Source of the DNA: Paraburkholderia megapolitana
Lineage (GTDB): Bacteria; Pseudomonadota; Gammaproteobacteria; Burkholderiales; Burkholderiaceae
Length of the DNA: 64,000 bases
NCBI RefSeq assembly: GCF_007556815.1
Contig: NZ_CP041743.1
Coordinates: forward strand, 1,674,001 to 1,738,000
Direction: 5' to 3'
Below, one piece after another: positions 54,665 through 62,951 of the stretch; position 1 is the first letter of the stretch; every line of letters begins with the position of its first letter. The position numbers and the translations under genes are program-made. The notes under the pieces were generated by a model. It saw only the letters and a program-made list of their open reading frames with translations, was not told the origin of the DNA and did no database searches.

Positions 54665-54970
54665 ATGATCAGCAAAGCGTTTTTTGTCCGGCTTGAAGCC
54701 AAACCGGGTAAGGAGCAGGCAGTCGCAAACTTTCTTGACGCCGGCCTTGAAATGGCAGGGCAGGAGACGACCACGCCGATCTGGTTCGCGCTAAGGTTGT
54801 CGCCGACGACGTTCGGCATCTTCGATGTCTTCGCAAACGAAGCAGATCGACAGGCACATCTGAACGGACCTATCGCCGCCGCACTGATGGCGCACGCCGA
54901 AGAGTTGCTGGCACGTCCTCCATCGATTGAGTCAATCGACGTTCTTGGGATGAAGAATCAACTGGCGTGA
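54665..54970 (+). CDS. Antibiotic biosynthesis monooxygenase (Abm) domain protein, copy 1
   Basis: 101 residues, single Abm ferredoxin-like domain (FFVRLEAKPGKEQAVANFL, ETTTPIWFALRLSPTTFGIFDVF). Such proteins are often small heme- or quinol-related monooxygenases or quinone-stress proteins. Very like the gene at 58227-58532 (same MISKA(F/L)FVRLEAKPGKEQAV start and SPPSIESIDVLGMKNQL end). It precedes the GlxA-type regulator on the same strand. Role unproven. Confidence 0.85.
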   Translation: MISKAFFVRLEAKPGKEQAVANFLDAGLEMAGQETTTPIWFALRLSPTTFGIFDVFANEADRQAHLNGPIAAALMAHAEELLARPPSIESIDVLGMKNQLA

Positions 54971-55139
54971 ACGGCGAAACGTCGGTCGTTCGAGTCGCCG
55001 TTAAACGAGGGTATGCTGCATGAGCGGCGATGCTTTCGTTCGGTGTTTTCGACCGAAGGTCAAAAGGAAGGCATGCACGCATTCCTGGCGAGAAGCGCGC
55101 CCCGCGTTTCGCCATCGATAGGCTGGATACCCAATCACC

Positions 55140-56099
55140 ATGCGAATTTATGTCCTCGCGCTCGAAGGTGTGTTCGATACGGGGCTGACCACCGTACTCG
55201 ACAGCCTGACGATGGCCAACAATCTTGCGAACGCGACTGGCGTCACCACCGCGGGTTTCGACATTACCGTGACGGGCATGCGCCCCGAGGTACGTACCGC
55301 GCTTGGAATGCAGGTGCCGGTTCACGATGTAACGCACGCGCCTGCGCCGGACTGGATCGTCGTACCGGCGCTCAACCGTATGACGGCCGACGTACTGGTG
55401 CCCACACTTGAGCGCAACGATGTGATCGATGCACTCGGCGCGTTGCGTTCGTGGCGTGCCGGCGGCGCGCGCGTTGCGGCGGCCTGCACGGGAACCTTCG
55501 TGCTCGCGGAAAGCGGTTTGCTCGACGGTGGCGAGGCCACGACCACCTGGTGGCTCTCGCCGCTGTTCCGGCAGCGCTATCCGCATGTGAATCTGGACGT
55601 ACATCGCATCGTCGTGCCGAGCGGTGCCGCGGTGACGGCGGGCGCGGCGTTGAGCCATCTCGATCTTGGGCTCTGGTTGATCCGCAACAATAGTCCTGAG
55701 CTTGCATCGCTCGTGGCCAGGTACCTCGTATTCGATACCCGGATGTCGCAATCGGTCTATGCGATTTCCGATCATCTCTCCCATTCCGACCCGCTCGTCG
55801 AACAGTTCGATCGTTGGGTGCGCGAACACCTCGACGCGACGCTCGTGCTCGATGTTGTCGCCGATGGTTTGGGGACCAGCACGCGGACATTGACGCGACG
55901 TCTGAACGCAGTGCTAGGTAAAACGCCGGTTGAGTACATCCAGGATCTGCGAATCGAGCGCGCCGTGCATCTACTCAAGACAACGAGACTCACGGTCGAT
56001 CGTATTGCCGAGCAGGTCGGCTATGCGGACGGCAGCACGTTGCGAACCTTGCTAAGGCGACGGACGGGGAAGGGTGTGCGCGAGTTGCGCGGGGCTTGA
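55140..56099 (+). CDS. GlxA-type transcriptional regulator (DJ-1/PfpI + AraC HTH)
   Basis: 319 residues. N-terminal DJ-1-like domain (VLALEGVFDTGLTTVLDSL, with Cys in AACTGTFVLAESGLL) and C-terminal double HTH of AraC type (LVLDVVADGLGTSTRTLTRRLNAVLGKTPVEYIQDLRIERAVHLL, VDRIAEQVGYADGSTLRTLLRR). The nucleophile-elbow Cys is present. It lies between the two Abm copies and next to the redox operon and may regulate them. Confidence 0.9.
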   Translation: MRIYVLALEGVFDTGLTTVLDSLTMANNLANATGVTTAGFDITVTGMRPEVRTALGMQVPVHDVTHAPAPDWIVVPALNRMTADVLVPTLERNDVIDALGALRSWRAGGARVAAACTGTFVLAESGLLDGGEATTTWWLSPLFRQRYPHVNLDVHRIVVPSGAAVTAGAALSHLDLGLWLIRNNSPELASLVARYLVFDTRMSQSVYAISDHLSHSDPLVEQFDRWVREHLDATLVLDVVADGLGTSTRTLTRRLNAVLGKTPVEYIQDLRIERAVHLLKTTRLTVDRIAEQVGYADGSTLRTLLRRRTGKGVRELRGA

Positions 56100-56119
56100 G
56101 CCGTGGAGCCTGACTCGGC

Positions 56120-56911
56120 TCAAGAACCGCCAAACCAGTTATACCCCTGGTTCTCCCAGTAACCACCGGGGTATTCGTTCGTCACGCCGATCGCCACGAT
56201 GTGCTTTGGGTTCTTATAACCGAGCTTGGTTGGCATGCGCAGCTTCATCGGGAAGCCATACTTCGGCGGCAACACCTGGTCGTCGTAGGTCAGCGTAAGC
56301 AGTGTCTGTGCGTGCAGCGCAGTGGGCATGTCGATACTGGTCCAGTAGTTGTCCGCGCAATGAAACGACACGTACTTCGCCGTGGTATCGGCGCCGGCCT
56401 GCTTCAGGAAGCGGGAAAAACGCACGCCGCCCCACCGGCCGATCGCACTCCATCCTTCGATGCAGATATGACGCGTGATCCGGTCTTCCTGTGGCATGGT
56501 GCGCAGTTCGTCAAGCGTCCAGACCCGTTTGCCGCGTACGAGCCCGTTCACCTGAAGCCGGTAAGTCGCAGCATCGACTTCGGGCACATCGTCGATGCCG
56601 TAAAACGCGTTGAACGGAAACGGCCGCGTGATCATCGACTCCGGATATGTCGGCGCCATCTCGTTCGGGTTGAACAACAACGCCTGCACGTCGTCGTTGA
56701 AGAACGACATTTTGCGCAGCATGGTGTTCACAGATTTGTCGTTGGTCAGATCGCAGCCCGATAGCATTGCAATGCCGCCGAGCGTGAGAATCCGTTTACC
56801 GAGCAGCCGGCGTGCGGGACTCTTCAGTTCGTTGCGTGCGTCCTTGATGATGGATTCGGCATGCGTCGAGAGAAACGCGCTGGATTTGCCGGGGTCTTTT
56901 CGAAAACTCAT
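56120..56911 (-). CDS. Molybdopterin-dependent sulfite-oxidase-family protein (MsrP-like)
   Basis: 263 residues from ATG 56911, two bases after the stop of the cytochrome gene. The Moco-ligand Cys150 is in RHICIEGWSAIGRWGG, as in YedY/MsrP and sulfite oxidases. The leader has the RR pair (SPARRLLGKR) and a lipobox-like LSGC (Cys53), so Tat export as a lipoprotein is possible. It probably reduces oxidised methionine or another oxide, taking electrons from the cytochrome b partner. Closing gene of the redox operon. Confidence 0.88.
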   Translation of the reverse strand: MSFRKDPGKSSAFLSTHAESIIKDARNELKSPARRLLGKRILTLGGIAMLSGCDLTNDKSVNTMLRKMSFFNDDVQALLFNPNEMAPTYPESMITRPFPFNAFYGIDDVPEVDAATYRLQVNGLVRGKRVWTLDELRTMPQEDRITRHICIEGWSAIGRWGGVRFSRFLKQAGADTTAKYVSFHCADNYWTSIDMPTALHAQTLLTLTYDDQVLPPKYGFPMKLRMPTKLGYKNPKHIVAIGVTNEYPGGYWENQGYNWFGGS

Positions 56912-56913
56912 GA

Positions 56914-57507
56914 TCAACGTCCGCGGATCATCAGAAGTAGCGAGCGCGGCACGAGCGCAACCATGACGACGTGCACGAAAAAGAACGCCACCAGCACGCT
57001 CATGGCGCAGAAATGCACGATGCGCGCGTTGTCGTACCCGCCCATCAGCGTACGCAGCAGTGGGAACTGCACCGACTTCCAGATCGCCAGCCCCGACAGG
57101 ATCACGACCACGATATCGACGATAACCGCCAGGTAGGCGAACTTCTGTACCGCGTTGTAGCGCGAGAGATCTTCATGCCCGAGCGTGCCGCGCAGCGCGG
57201 CGACGAGATCGGTGACAAGCGCCTTGGGGCTGACAGGCAGCAGTTTGCGGCGCAGACGCCCGGAAGCGAGATTCAATCCGAGGTAGACGAGGAAGTTGGC
57301 GATCAGCAGCCACATCACGGCGAAGTGCCAGAGCAGCGCGCCGCCGAGCCATCCACCGAGCGTGATGACGGCAGGGAACCGGAACAACGGAAAGATCGGC
57401 GAGGCATCGTAGACCTGCCAGCCGCTCAGCACCATCAGGACGACCGCGACTGCGTTAATCCAGTGTGTGATGCGGACCCAGGCGGGTTGAATCGTTACGT
57501 GGCTCAA
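56914..57507 (-). CDS. Cytochrome b561-type membrane protein
   Basis: 197 residues, four to five membrane helices. Conserved His in WVRITHWINAVAVVLMVLSGW, LLWHFAVMWLL and RIVHFCAMSVL are heme b ligands. It should carry electrons from the quinone pool to the molybdopterin enzyme that follows. Not the small MsrQ (DUF/YedZ) type, but the pairing is analogous. Third gene of the operon starting with Abm copy 2. Confidence 0.88.
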   Translation of the reverse strand: MSHVTIQPAWVRITHWINAVAVVLMVLSGWQVYDASPIFPLFRFPAVITLGGWLGGALLWHFAVMWLLIANFLVYLGLNLASGRLRRKLLPVSPKALVTDLVAALRGTLGHEDLSRYNAVQKFAYLAVIVDIVVVILSGLAIWKSVQFPLLRTLMGGYDNARIVHFCAMSVLVAFFFVHVVMVALVPRSLLLMIRGR

Positions 57508-57559
57508 AGCGATCTCGTGGTCTTTAAAGAGGCCGGCCCCAGCGGGCCGGCCTCATGCT

Positions 57560-58186
57560 TTAGAACGCCGGTGCCACGCCATCCTTTTCGACAAACAGCA
57601 CGTGTGCGTCGTACACGCCGCTCGTACCCGGTGTCACCACGAGGAACACCTTCTTGCCTGCCGTCAGATCCGTTCTGGCTGCCGGTACGGGAGTGACGAC
57701 CGGCACATTTGCCGGCACGGTCACAGTGCTGTTGCCGCCCTTGTACGACAGATGCAGTTCGCGACCGCTCGTGCCCGTCACAACCGACACGACGTTTGCA
57801 TTCGTCATCGTGCTGCTCGGACCGAAGTCGTAAGCGAAGTGACCTTCTGCTGTGCCACGTGCTGCATCGGGAAAAACGATCATCGACGTAGCGGTCAGTT
57901 TTCCGTCGGGGCCGGTGATCGCCGGCGTTCCCACGTACGTACCGACCTTGGCGTCGGCCAGCTTGGCTGGCTTAAGGGCCGAGACGCCGACGTCCGGTTT
58001 GACATCGACGGACACGGTATCGCCGCTATTGCGGTGCACGGTTAGCGTTTCGCCTGTGAACGACACGATGTCGCCGCGAATCCGTTCCGGTTTGGCGTCG
58101 GGTGCTTGCGCAAAAGATGCGCTCGAAAATGCAACAGCAGCGAACAGGACACCTAGTTTCAATTGAATCGACACGAGTAACTCCAT
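57560..58186 (-). CDS. Hypothetical periplasmic protein, DUF5666-like
   Basis: 208 residues, signal peptide (LGVLFAAVAFSSASFAQ). The mature part has repeated short beta units (RIRGDIVSFTGETLTVHRNSGDTVSVDV, ATSMIVFPDAARGTAEGH) like DUF5666-type OB folds. It lies between the Abm copy and the cytochrome on one strand (40 and 52 base gaps) and is probably an accessory subunit. Function unknown. Confidence 0.72.
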   Translation of the reverse strand: MELLVSIQLKLGVLFAAVAFSSASFAQAPDAKPERIRGDIVSFTGETLTVHRNSGDTVSVDVKPDVGVSALKPAKLADAKVGTYVGTPAITGPDGKLTATSMIVFPDAARGTAEGHFAYDFGPSSTMTNANVVSVVTGTSGRELHLSYKGGNSTVTVPANVPVVTPVPAARTDLTAGKKVFLVVTPGTSGVYDAHVLFVEKDGVAPAF

Positions 58187-58226
58187 CTATATGAATGCGA
58201 TTGAATCGGGACGCCACGCAGGCGGG

Positions 58227-58532
58227 TCAGGGCAACTGATTCTTCATGCCCAGCACATCAATTGATTCGATCGAAGGCGGGCTTGCCAGCATCTCGGCGG
58301 CGCGCGACATCAGCACATTGGCCATGCTGCCGTGCAGATGAGCCTGGCGGTGTTCATCGTTTGCAAACGCGTCGAACACACCAAACGTGGTCGGCGACAG
58401 CTTGAGAGCGAACCAGATTGGCGTAGTCGCTTCCCGATTGGTCATTTCAAGGCCGGCGGTAAGAAAGTCTTCTACCGCCTGCTCTTTTCCCGGTTTAGCT
58501 TCAAGACGGACAAATAACGCTTTGCTGATCAT
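58227..58532 (-). CDS. Antibiotic biosynthesis monooxygenase (Abm) domain protein, copy 2
   Basis: 101 residues from ATG 58532. Highly similar to the 54665-54970 gene along its whole length, including the conserved region upstream. It is the first gene of a minus-strand unit with the DUF5666-like, cytochrome and molybdopterin proteins. Divergent origin of the pair with the GlxA-type regulator in between suggests joint control. Confidence 0.88.
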   Translation of the reverse strand: MISKALFVRLEAKPGKEQAVEDFLTAGLEMTNREATTPIWFALKLSPTTFGVFDAFANDEHRQAHLHGSMANVLMSRAAEMLASPPSIESIDVLGMKNQLP

Positions 58533-58632
58533 CTTTGTTCTCCAATGTTCGCGTGACAGGTTCATGCGGTGAAGCGGAGTGTACAAAGAGCGTGCAAGAG
58601 GGAATACAGTCTCAATTGACAGTTTTGATATC
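58533..58632 (-). repeat. Upstream region of Abm gene copy 2
   Basis: Reversed homologue of 54560-54664. It also carries the 16-bp palindrome GTTTTGATATCAAAAC (58622-58637), which the other copy has lost in part. Confidence 0.75.
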
Positions 58633-58637
58633 AAAAC

Positions 58638-58888
58638 CGCCACGCGACCGGACAGTGCTTTGAGAGTTGTAAGGCGCGGACATGGCGGAAGGCTTGAGCG
58701 GCCTGGCTTGCACACGATTAGTGTTGCGAGAACCAGCATGCGGACGTTCGACTTGTTCCTCATGCGCAAAATAGTTGATCCATGACGGGTGTTTGCGAGG
58801 CGGATGAATACGCCTAGATTCAGCATCTATCGAGCCTATGAATCTGCCTCCCCGCGCGCCACGCGGTTTACCGTGAGAACTTCGCCAC
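58638..58888. other. Rest of the gap between Abm copy 2 and the MmgE/PrpD gene
   Basis: About 250 bases (with 58533-58637 the gap is 356 bases). No gene is supported. The PrpD promoter is expected here. Confidence 0.4.
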
Positions 58889-60298
58889 ATGAGTACGCCT
58901 ACCATTGCTCAACGCATCGGCCAGTTCGCTTTCGATGCACGTGTACAGCACCTCAGGCCGCACTCGCGGACACTGTTCAAGCGGAACATTCTCGATAGCC
59001 TCGGCTGCGCGATCGGGGCGCTGTCGGGCAAACCGTTCAAGGCATTGCGCGAGCAGTTCGACGAATACGGTCGCTCGGGTTCGTGCACGCTGATTGGCGG
59101 CGGCAGCACGTCGCCGGATCAGGCCGCGTTGTACAACTCGGGTCTCGTGCGTTATGTCGATCTGCTCGACAGCTACATGTCGCCGGGCGGCCTCTGTCAT
59201 CCCAGCGATAACTTCGGCACGATCCTCGCGGCTGCCGACCACGCATCGGCAAGCGGCGAGGACTTCATGCTCGCGCTCGCCGTGGCGTACGAAATCGGCG
59301 CGCGCATCACCGCGATCGTTCCGGTCATGGCGAAAGGATTCAATCACGCCATTCAACTGGCGATGTCGTCGGCGGCGGGGTCGGGCAAGCTGTTCGGCCT
59401 CGATGCCGGCCAGCTTGCCCATGCCATTACGATTGCCACGGTAGATAACATCTCGTTGTCGTGCGTCCATTCCGAGCCCGTGTCGCAATGGAAGGGTTTC
59501 TCGCCGGCCATTACCGGCATGCGCGCAATCTATTCGGCGTCGCTTGCGAAACGCGGCTTTACAGGTCCGCTGCGCCTGTTCGAAGGACCTAACGGGCTCG
59601 TACGCATGTTCGATCAGCCGCTCGAAGTCGACTGGAACGACCACCGGCTCGAAGTCATTCATGAAACGGTGATGAAGAAGTTCTGCTCGCTGATTCACGG
59701 TCAACCCGTGCTTGAAGCGACGCTCGATCTGAAGCGTCGCCACGGTGTGAAGAGCGAAGATGTCGAGGAAGTGGTGTGCGACATCTTCCAGACCGGCTTC
59801 GATATCGCGGGAGGGGGTGGTTTCGGCCCGAAGGACGAGCCGCAGACCAAGGAGCAGGCCGACTACAACCTCAAGTACCTGATTGCGGCGATACTGATCG
59901 ACGACGAAGTAGGGCCCGCGCAACTGGAACCGGAACGCGTTCAGGCCGCCGATACGCAGGCGCTGCTCAAGAAGGTCACGGTGCGGCCCGATGCCGAATT
60001 CAGCAGGCAGTACCCGCATGCGTTGAACACGCGGGTGACGATCCGCTGCAAGAACGGGCAGGTGTTCTCGAAGGAACACGTCGGCTTCGAAGGCGGGCTC
60101 GACAATCCGTTCACATGGGAGCGGACCGTCGAGAAGTTCCACTGGCTAAGCGAGCCATACGCGGACGAATCGCTGCGAGACGAAATCATCGATCTGGTAT
60201 CGACACTCGATCGACGTCCGGTCAAGGAGCTGATGCAGCTCCTTGCGAGGGTCAGTCCACAACCGCGCTACCCGGCAACCCACCCGGGGATTCAGTAG
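58889..60298 (+). CDS. MmgE/PrpD-family protein
   Basis: 469 residues, the usual size. Two-domain MmgE/PrpD fold with landmarks TIAQRIGQFAFDA, DSLGCAIGAL, GGGSTSPDQAALYNSGLVRYVDLLDSY and the C-terminal lid with the Cys/Gln residues. The family includes 2-methylcitrate dehydratase, cis-aconitate decarboxylase and others. No methylcitrate-cycle partner is near, so PrpD itself is not assumed. Its stop abuts that of the acyl-CoA synthetase gene, which converges. Confidence 0.88.
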   Translation: MSTPTIAQRIGQFAFDARVQHLRPHSRTLFKRNILDSLGCAIGALSGKPFKALREQFDEYGRSGSCTLIGGGSTSPDQAALYNSGLVRYVDLLDSYMSPGGLCHPSDNFGTILAAADHASASGEDFMLALAVAYEIGARITAIVPVMAKGFNHAIQLAMSSAAGSGKLFGLDAGQLAHAITIATVDNISLSCVHSEPVSQWKGFSPAITGMRAIYSASLAKRGFTGPLRLFEGPNGLVRMFDQPLEVDWNDHRLEVIHETVMKKFCSLIHGQPVLEATLDLKRRHGVKSEDVEEVVCDIFQTGFDIAGGGGFGPKDEPQTKEQADYNLKYLIAAILIDDEVGPAQLEPERVQAADTQALLKKVTVRPDAEFSRQYPHALNTRVTIRCKNGQVFSKEHVGFEGGLDNPFTWERTVEKFHWLSEPYADESLRDEIIDLVSTLDRRPVKELMQLLARVSPQPRYPATHPGIQ

Positions 60299-61948
60299 TC
60301 ACGACCCCGCTGCTACGTCTATGGCGCTGCTGGATTTGAGCCGTGCGCGCAGTTCGAACTTCTGGATCTTCCCCGTCGAAGTTTTAGGTAACTCTCCAAA
60401 TAGAACGGCTTTGGGCAGCTTGAAACTCGCCAGAAACAAACGACAGTGCGCGATGATCTCTTCGACTGTGGCCTGCGCTCCCTCTTTCAGCTCGACGAAT
60501 GCACACGGAACCTCGCCCCATTTCGGATCGGGCATCGCCACCACGGCAGCCAGCGAAACCGCCGGATGCCGGTACAACGTGTCTTCGATCTCGATGCTCG
60601 AAATGTTTTCCCCGTCCGAAATGATGATGTCCTTACTGCGATCGCGGATGCGAATGTAGCCGTCGGGCATCAACACACCGAGATCGCCGGTGTGGAACCA
60701 GCCACCTCTAAAGGCCTCTTCGGTGGCGCGCTCGTTCTTCAGATAACCCTTCATGCAGATGTTGCCGCGAAACGCGATTTCACCGAGTGTCTCGCCATCG
60801 TTCGGTACCGGATCGAGTGTGTCCGGGTTCACGACCGTTACGGCTGCCTGCAGGTGGTAACGCACGCCTTGTCGTGCATTAAGGCGCGCAAGTTCATCCT
60901 CGCTCGCACTATCCCAGTGCGCCTGTTTCGCACATACCGACGCAGGCCCATAGACTTCGGTGAGACCGTACACGTGCGTCAGGTCGAAGCCGATCTCCTT
61001 CATCTTGGCAATGACCGCCGGAGCAGGCGCTGCACCGGCCACCATGGTTGCGACGCGATGTTCGATGCCGTCGCGCCACGTCTCCGGAGCATTGGCCAGT
61101 GCGCTCTGGACGATCGGCGCACCGCAGTAGTGGGTGACACCTTCAACACGGATCAGATCGAACACGGTCTTCGGATCGAATTTACGCAGACAGACGTTGA
61201 CACCGGCACGCGCGGCGACGGTCCACGGAAAACACCAGCCGTTGCAATGAAACAGCGGTAGCGTCCAGAGGTAGACCGGATGCTTGGGCATATCCCATTC
61301 GAGGATATTGCTCACGGCATTCAGGTATGCGCCACGATGATGGTAGACAACGCCCTTCGGGTCCCCGGTCGTGCCCGACGTGTAGTTCAACGCAATCGCG
61401 TCCCATTCGTCGGCAGGAGTCTGCCAGGCGAATTGCGGGTCGCCGCCTTGCAGGAAATCCTCATAGTCGGTTGCGCGTGGAAACTGGTGTGGATCTGCGG
61501 CGATGACGTCGCTAACGCTGACGATAAGCAGATCCGGAAACTCCAGCGCGGCCCGGTGTGCCACTTCGGCGTACTCGGTGTCGACGATCAGCGCTCTGGC
61601 TTCGCCATGCCGCAGCATGAAAAGAATCGATGATGGATCAAGTCGTGTATTCAGCGTGTTGAGGACAGCACCCGCCATCGGCACGCCGAAATGCGCCTCT
61701 ATCATGGCGGGAATGTTGGGAAGCAACACGGCGACCGTATCGCCGCGTCCTATCCCCGCACGCTGTAGCGCACCGGCGAGGCGCCGGGTTCGTTCATAGG
61801 TTTCGCTCCACGTGCGACGGGTCGCACCGTACACAACGCCCAGGCGGTCACCGTAGACTTCGGCTGCACGCGCAATGAAATCGATGGGCGTGAGCGGGAC
61901 GTAGTTCGCCTCGCGGCGGCCAAGGCCTTCGTCGAAGATATGCGTCAT
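60299..61948 (-). CDS. AMP-dependent acyl-CoA synthetase/ligase
   Basis: 549 residues, ANL superfamily. ATP-loop YTSGTTGDPKGVVYHHRG and the hinge block GWFHTGDLGVLMPDGYIRIRDRSKDIIISDGENISS are present. It activates a carboxylic acid as acyl-AMP and then acyl-CoA. The family (propionate/short to medium chain fatty acids or aromatics) is not settled by sequence. It converges with the MmgE/PrpD gene and may share its substrate route. Confidence 0.93.
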   Translation of the reverse strand: MTHIFDEGLGRREANYVPLTPIDFIARAAEVYGDRLGVVYGATRRTWSETYERTRRLAGALQRAGIGRGDTVAVLLPNIPAMIEAHFGVPMAGAVLNTLNTRLDPSSILFMLRHGEARALIVDTEYAEVAHRAALEFPDLLIVSVSDVIAADPHQFPRATDYEDFLQGGDPQFAWQTPADEWDAIALNYTSGTTGDPKGVVYHHRGAYLNAVSNILEWDMPKHPVYLWTLPLFHCNGWCFPWTVAARAGVNVCLRKFDPKTVFDLIRVEGVTHYCGAPIVQSALANAPETWRDGIEHRVATMVAGAAPAPAVIAKMKEIGFDLTHVYGLTEVYGPASVCAKQAHWDSASEDELARLNARQGVRYHLQAAVTVVNPDTLDPVPNDGETLGEIAFRGNICMKGYLKNERATEEAFRGGWFHTGDLGVLMPDGYIRIRDRSKDIIISDGENISSIEIEDTLYRHPAVSLAAVVAMPDPKWGEVPCAFVELKEGAQATVEEIIAHCRLFLASFKLPKAVLFGELPKTSTGKIQKFELRARLKSSSAIDVAAGS

Positions 61949-62079
61949 CGAACGGTCTCCTCGGGAGACATAGGCTCCCGTTTATTTTCCCTATCCTGTG
62001 CAATCAATGCGCGCGGTTTCGCGCGCTTGCCGAGGAACACCAGGCTATGGTACTCGCGATTTCCCGGGTGACGCTGTGA

Positions 62080-62841
62080 TCAGCTATCGCGATGAATACA
62101 GATCAACTGCTTGGTCGTAATCCGCTGTTCATGCGGATAACCAAACGCGTTATTGATGTAAGTCACACCATCGACCACGATCTGCCGGTTCACATGGCTA
62201 TGCCCATAGACATGAATACTGGCGCCAACCGCACGAATCTGTCGATCGAGCCGCTCGGTGCCAAGCACCGGATAAACGGTGCGGTGTGCCGGAGGAATGA
62301 AGTCGGGCATCAGATCGATGCGCGGCAAGAAATGCGAGAACGTGATCACGGTCCCGTCGTACGGAACGAGCACCGGTTCGTTGAGTTGCAGGAAGTACGT
62401 CGTGATCTCCTGCGCGCCGAGACCGTCCGGCCACAAGCATGCGCGAAAATCCATCCACGTCGCGAGAATGTCCTCACTGGGCTCGCCGAACGAATAATCG
62501 TACCAACCGAATAGCGGAATGACCGACACACCGCCCACTTGCGTCGGTCGTATCGACATGCCGCAATCCTGTGCAAGCTCGCAAACCTGGTGGAATTTAT
62601 CGAGCGAGCTGTGACCTTTCTCGCGAATCACCCACAAGTCGTGATTGCCCGGCACGTACAGCACCTTGCGAAAGCGTCGCACGAGATTGTCGAAACAGCG
62701 CTGCATGCGCACGAGCGAGTCCGAGACATCGCCCGCCAGAATCAGTATGTCGTCGCGGTAATCGTGAGTAGAAAGCGATTCGATCCACGACTCGTTGTCG
62801 GGGTAATCGACATGAATGTCCGACAGGGCAAACACGCGCAT
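62080..62841 (-). CDS. Calcineurin-like metallophosphoesterase
   Basis: 253 residues from ATG 62841 (MRVFALSDIHVDY). Motifs DIHVDY, GDVSD, GNHDLW and GHSH give the full set of metal ligands. A cytosolic phosphodiesterase or phosphatase of unknown substrate. Separate from the MenD-like gene by 110 bases. Confidence 0.88.
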   Translation of the reverse strand: MRVFALSDIHVDYPDNESWIESLSTHDYRDDILILAGDVSDSLVRMQRCFDNLVRRFRKVLYVPGNHDLWVIREKGHSSLDKFHQVCELAQDCGMSIRPTQVGGVSVIPLFGWYDYSFGEPSEDILATWMDFRACLWPDGLGAQEITTYFLQLNEPVLVPYDGTVITFSHFLPRIDLMPDFIPPAHRTVYPVLGTERLDRQIRAVGASIHVYGHSHVNRQIVVDGVTYINNAFGYPHEQRITTKQLICIHRDS

Positions 62842-62951
62842 GGTGGGGTAACCGCCGCCGTAATGGGAGAGGCCCGGTGCGGAGCGCACCGGGCTAACCG
62901 GAGGTATTTAATCACGTCGTCGTTCGACGCGTGTGACACGGCTTCTGGCGC

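Noticed and set aside
58868..60142. 424-codon minus-strand frame over the MmgE/PrpD gene
   Set aside because: Shadow of the plus-strand protein with full-length homology.
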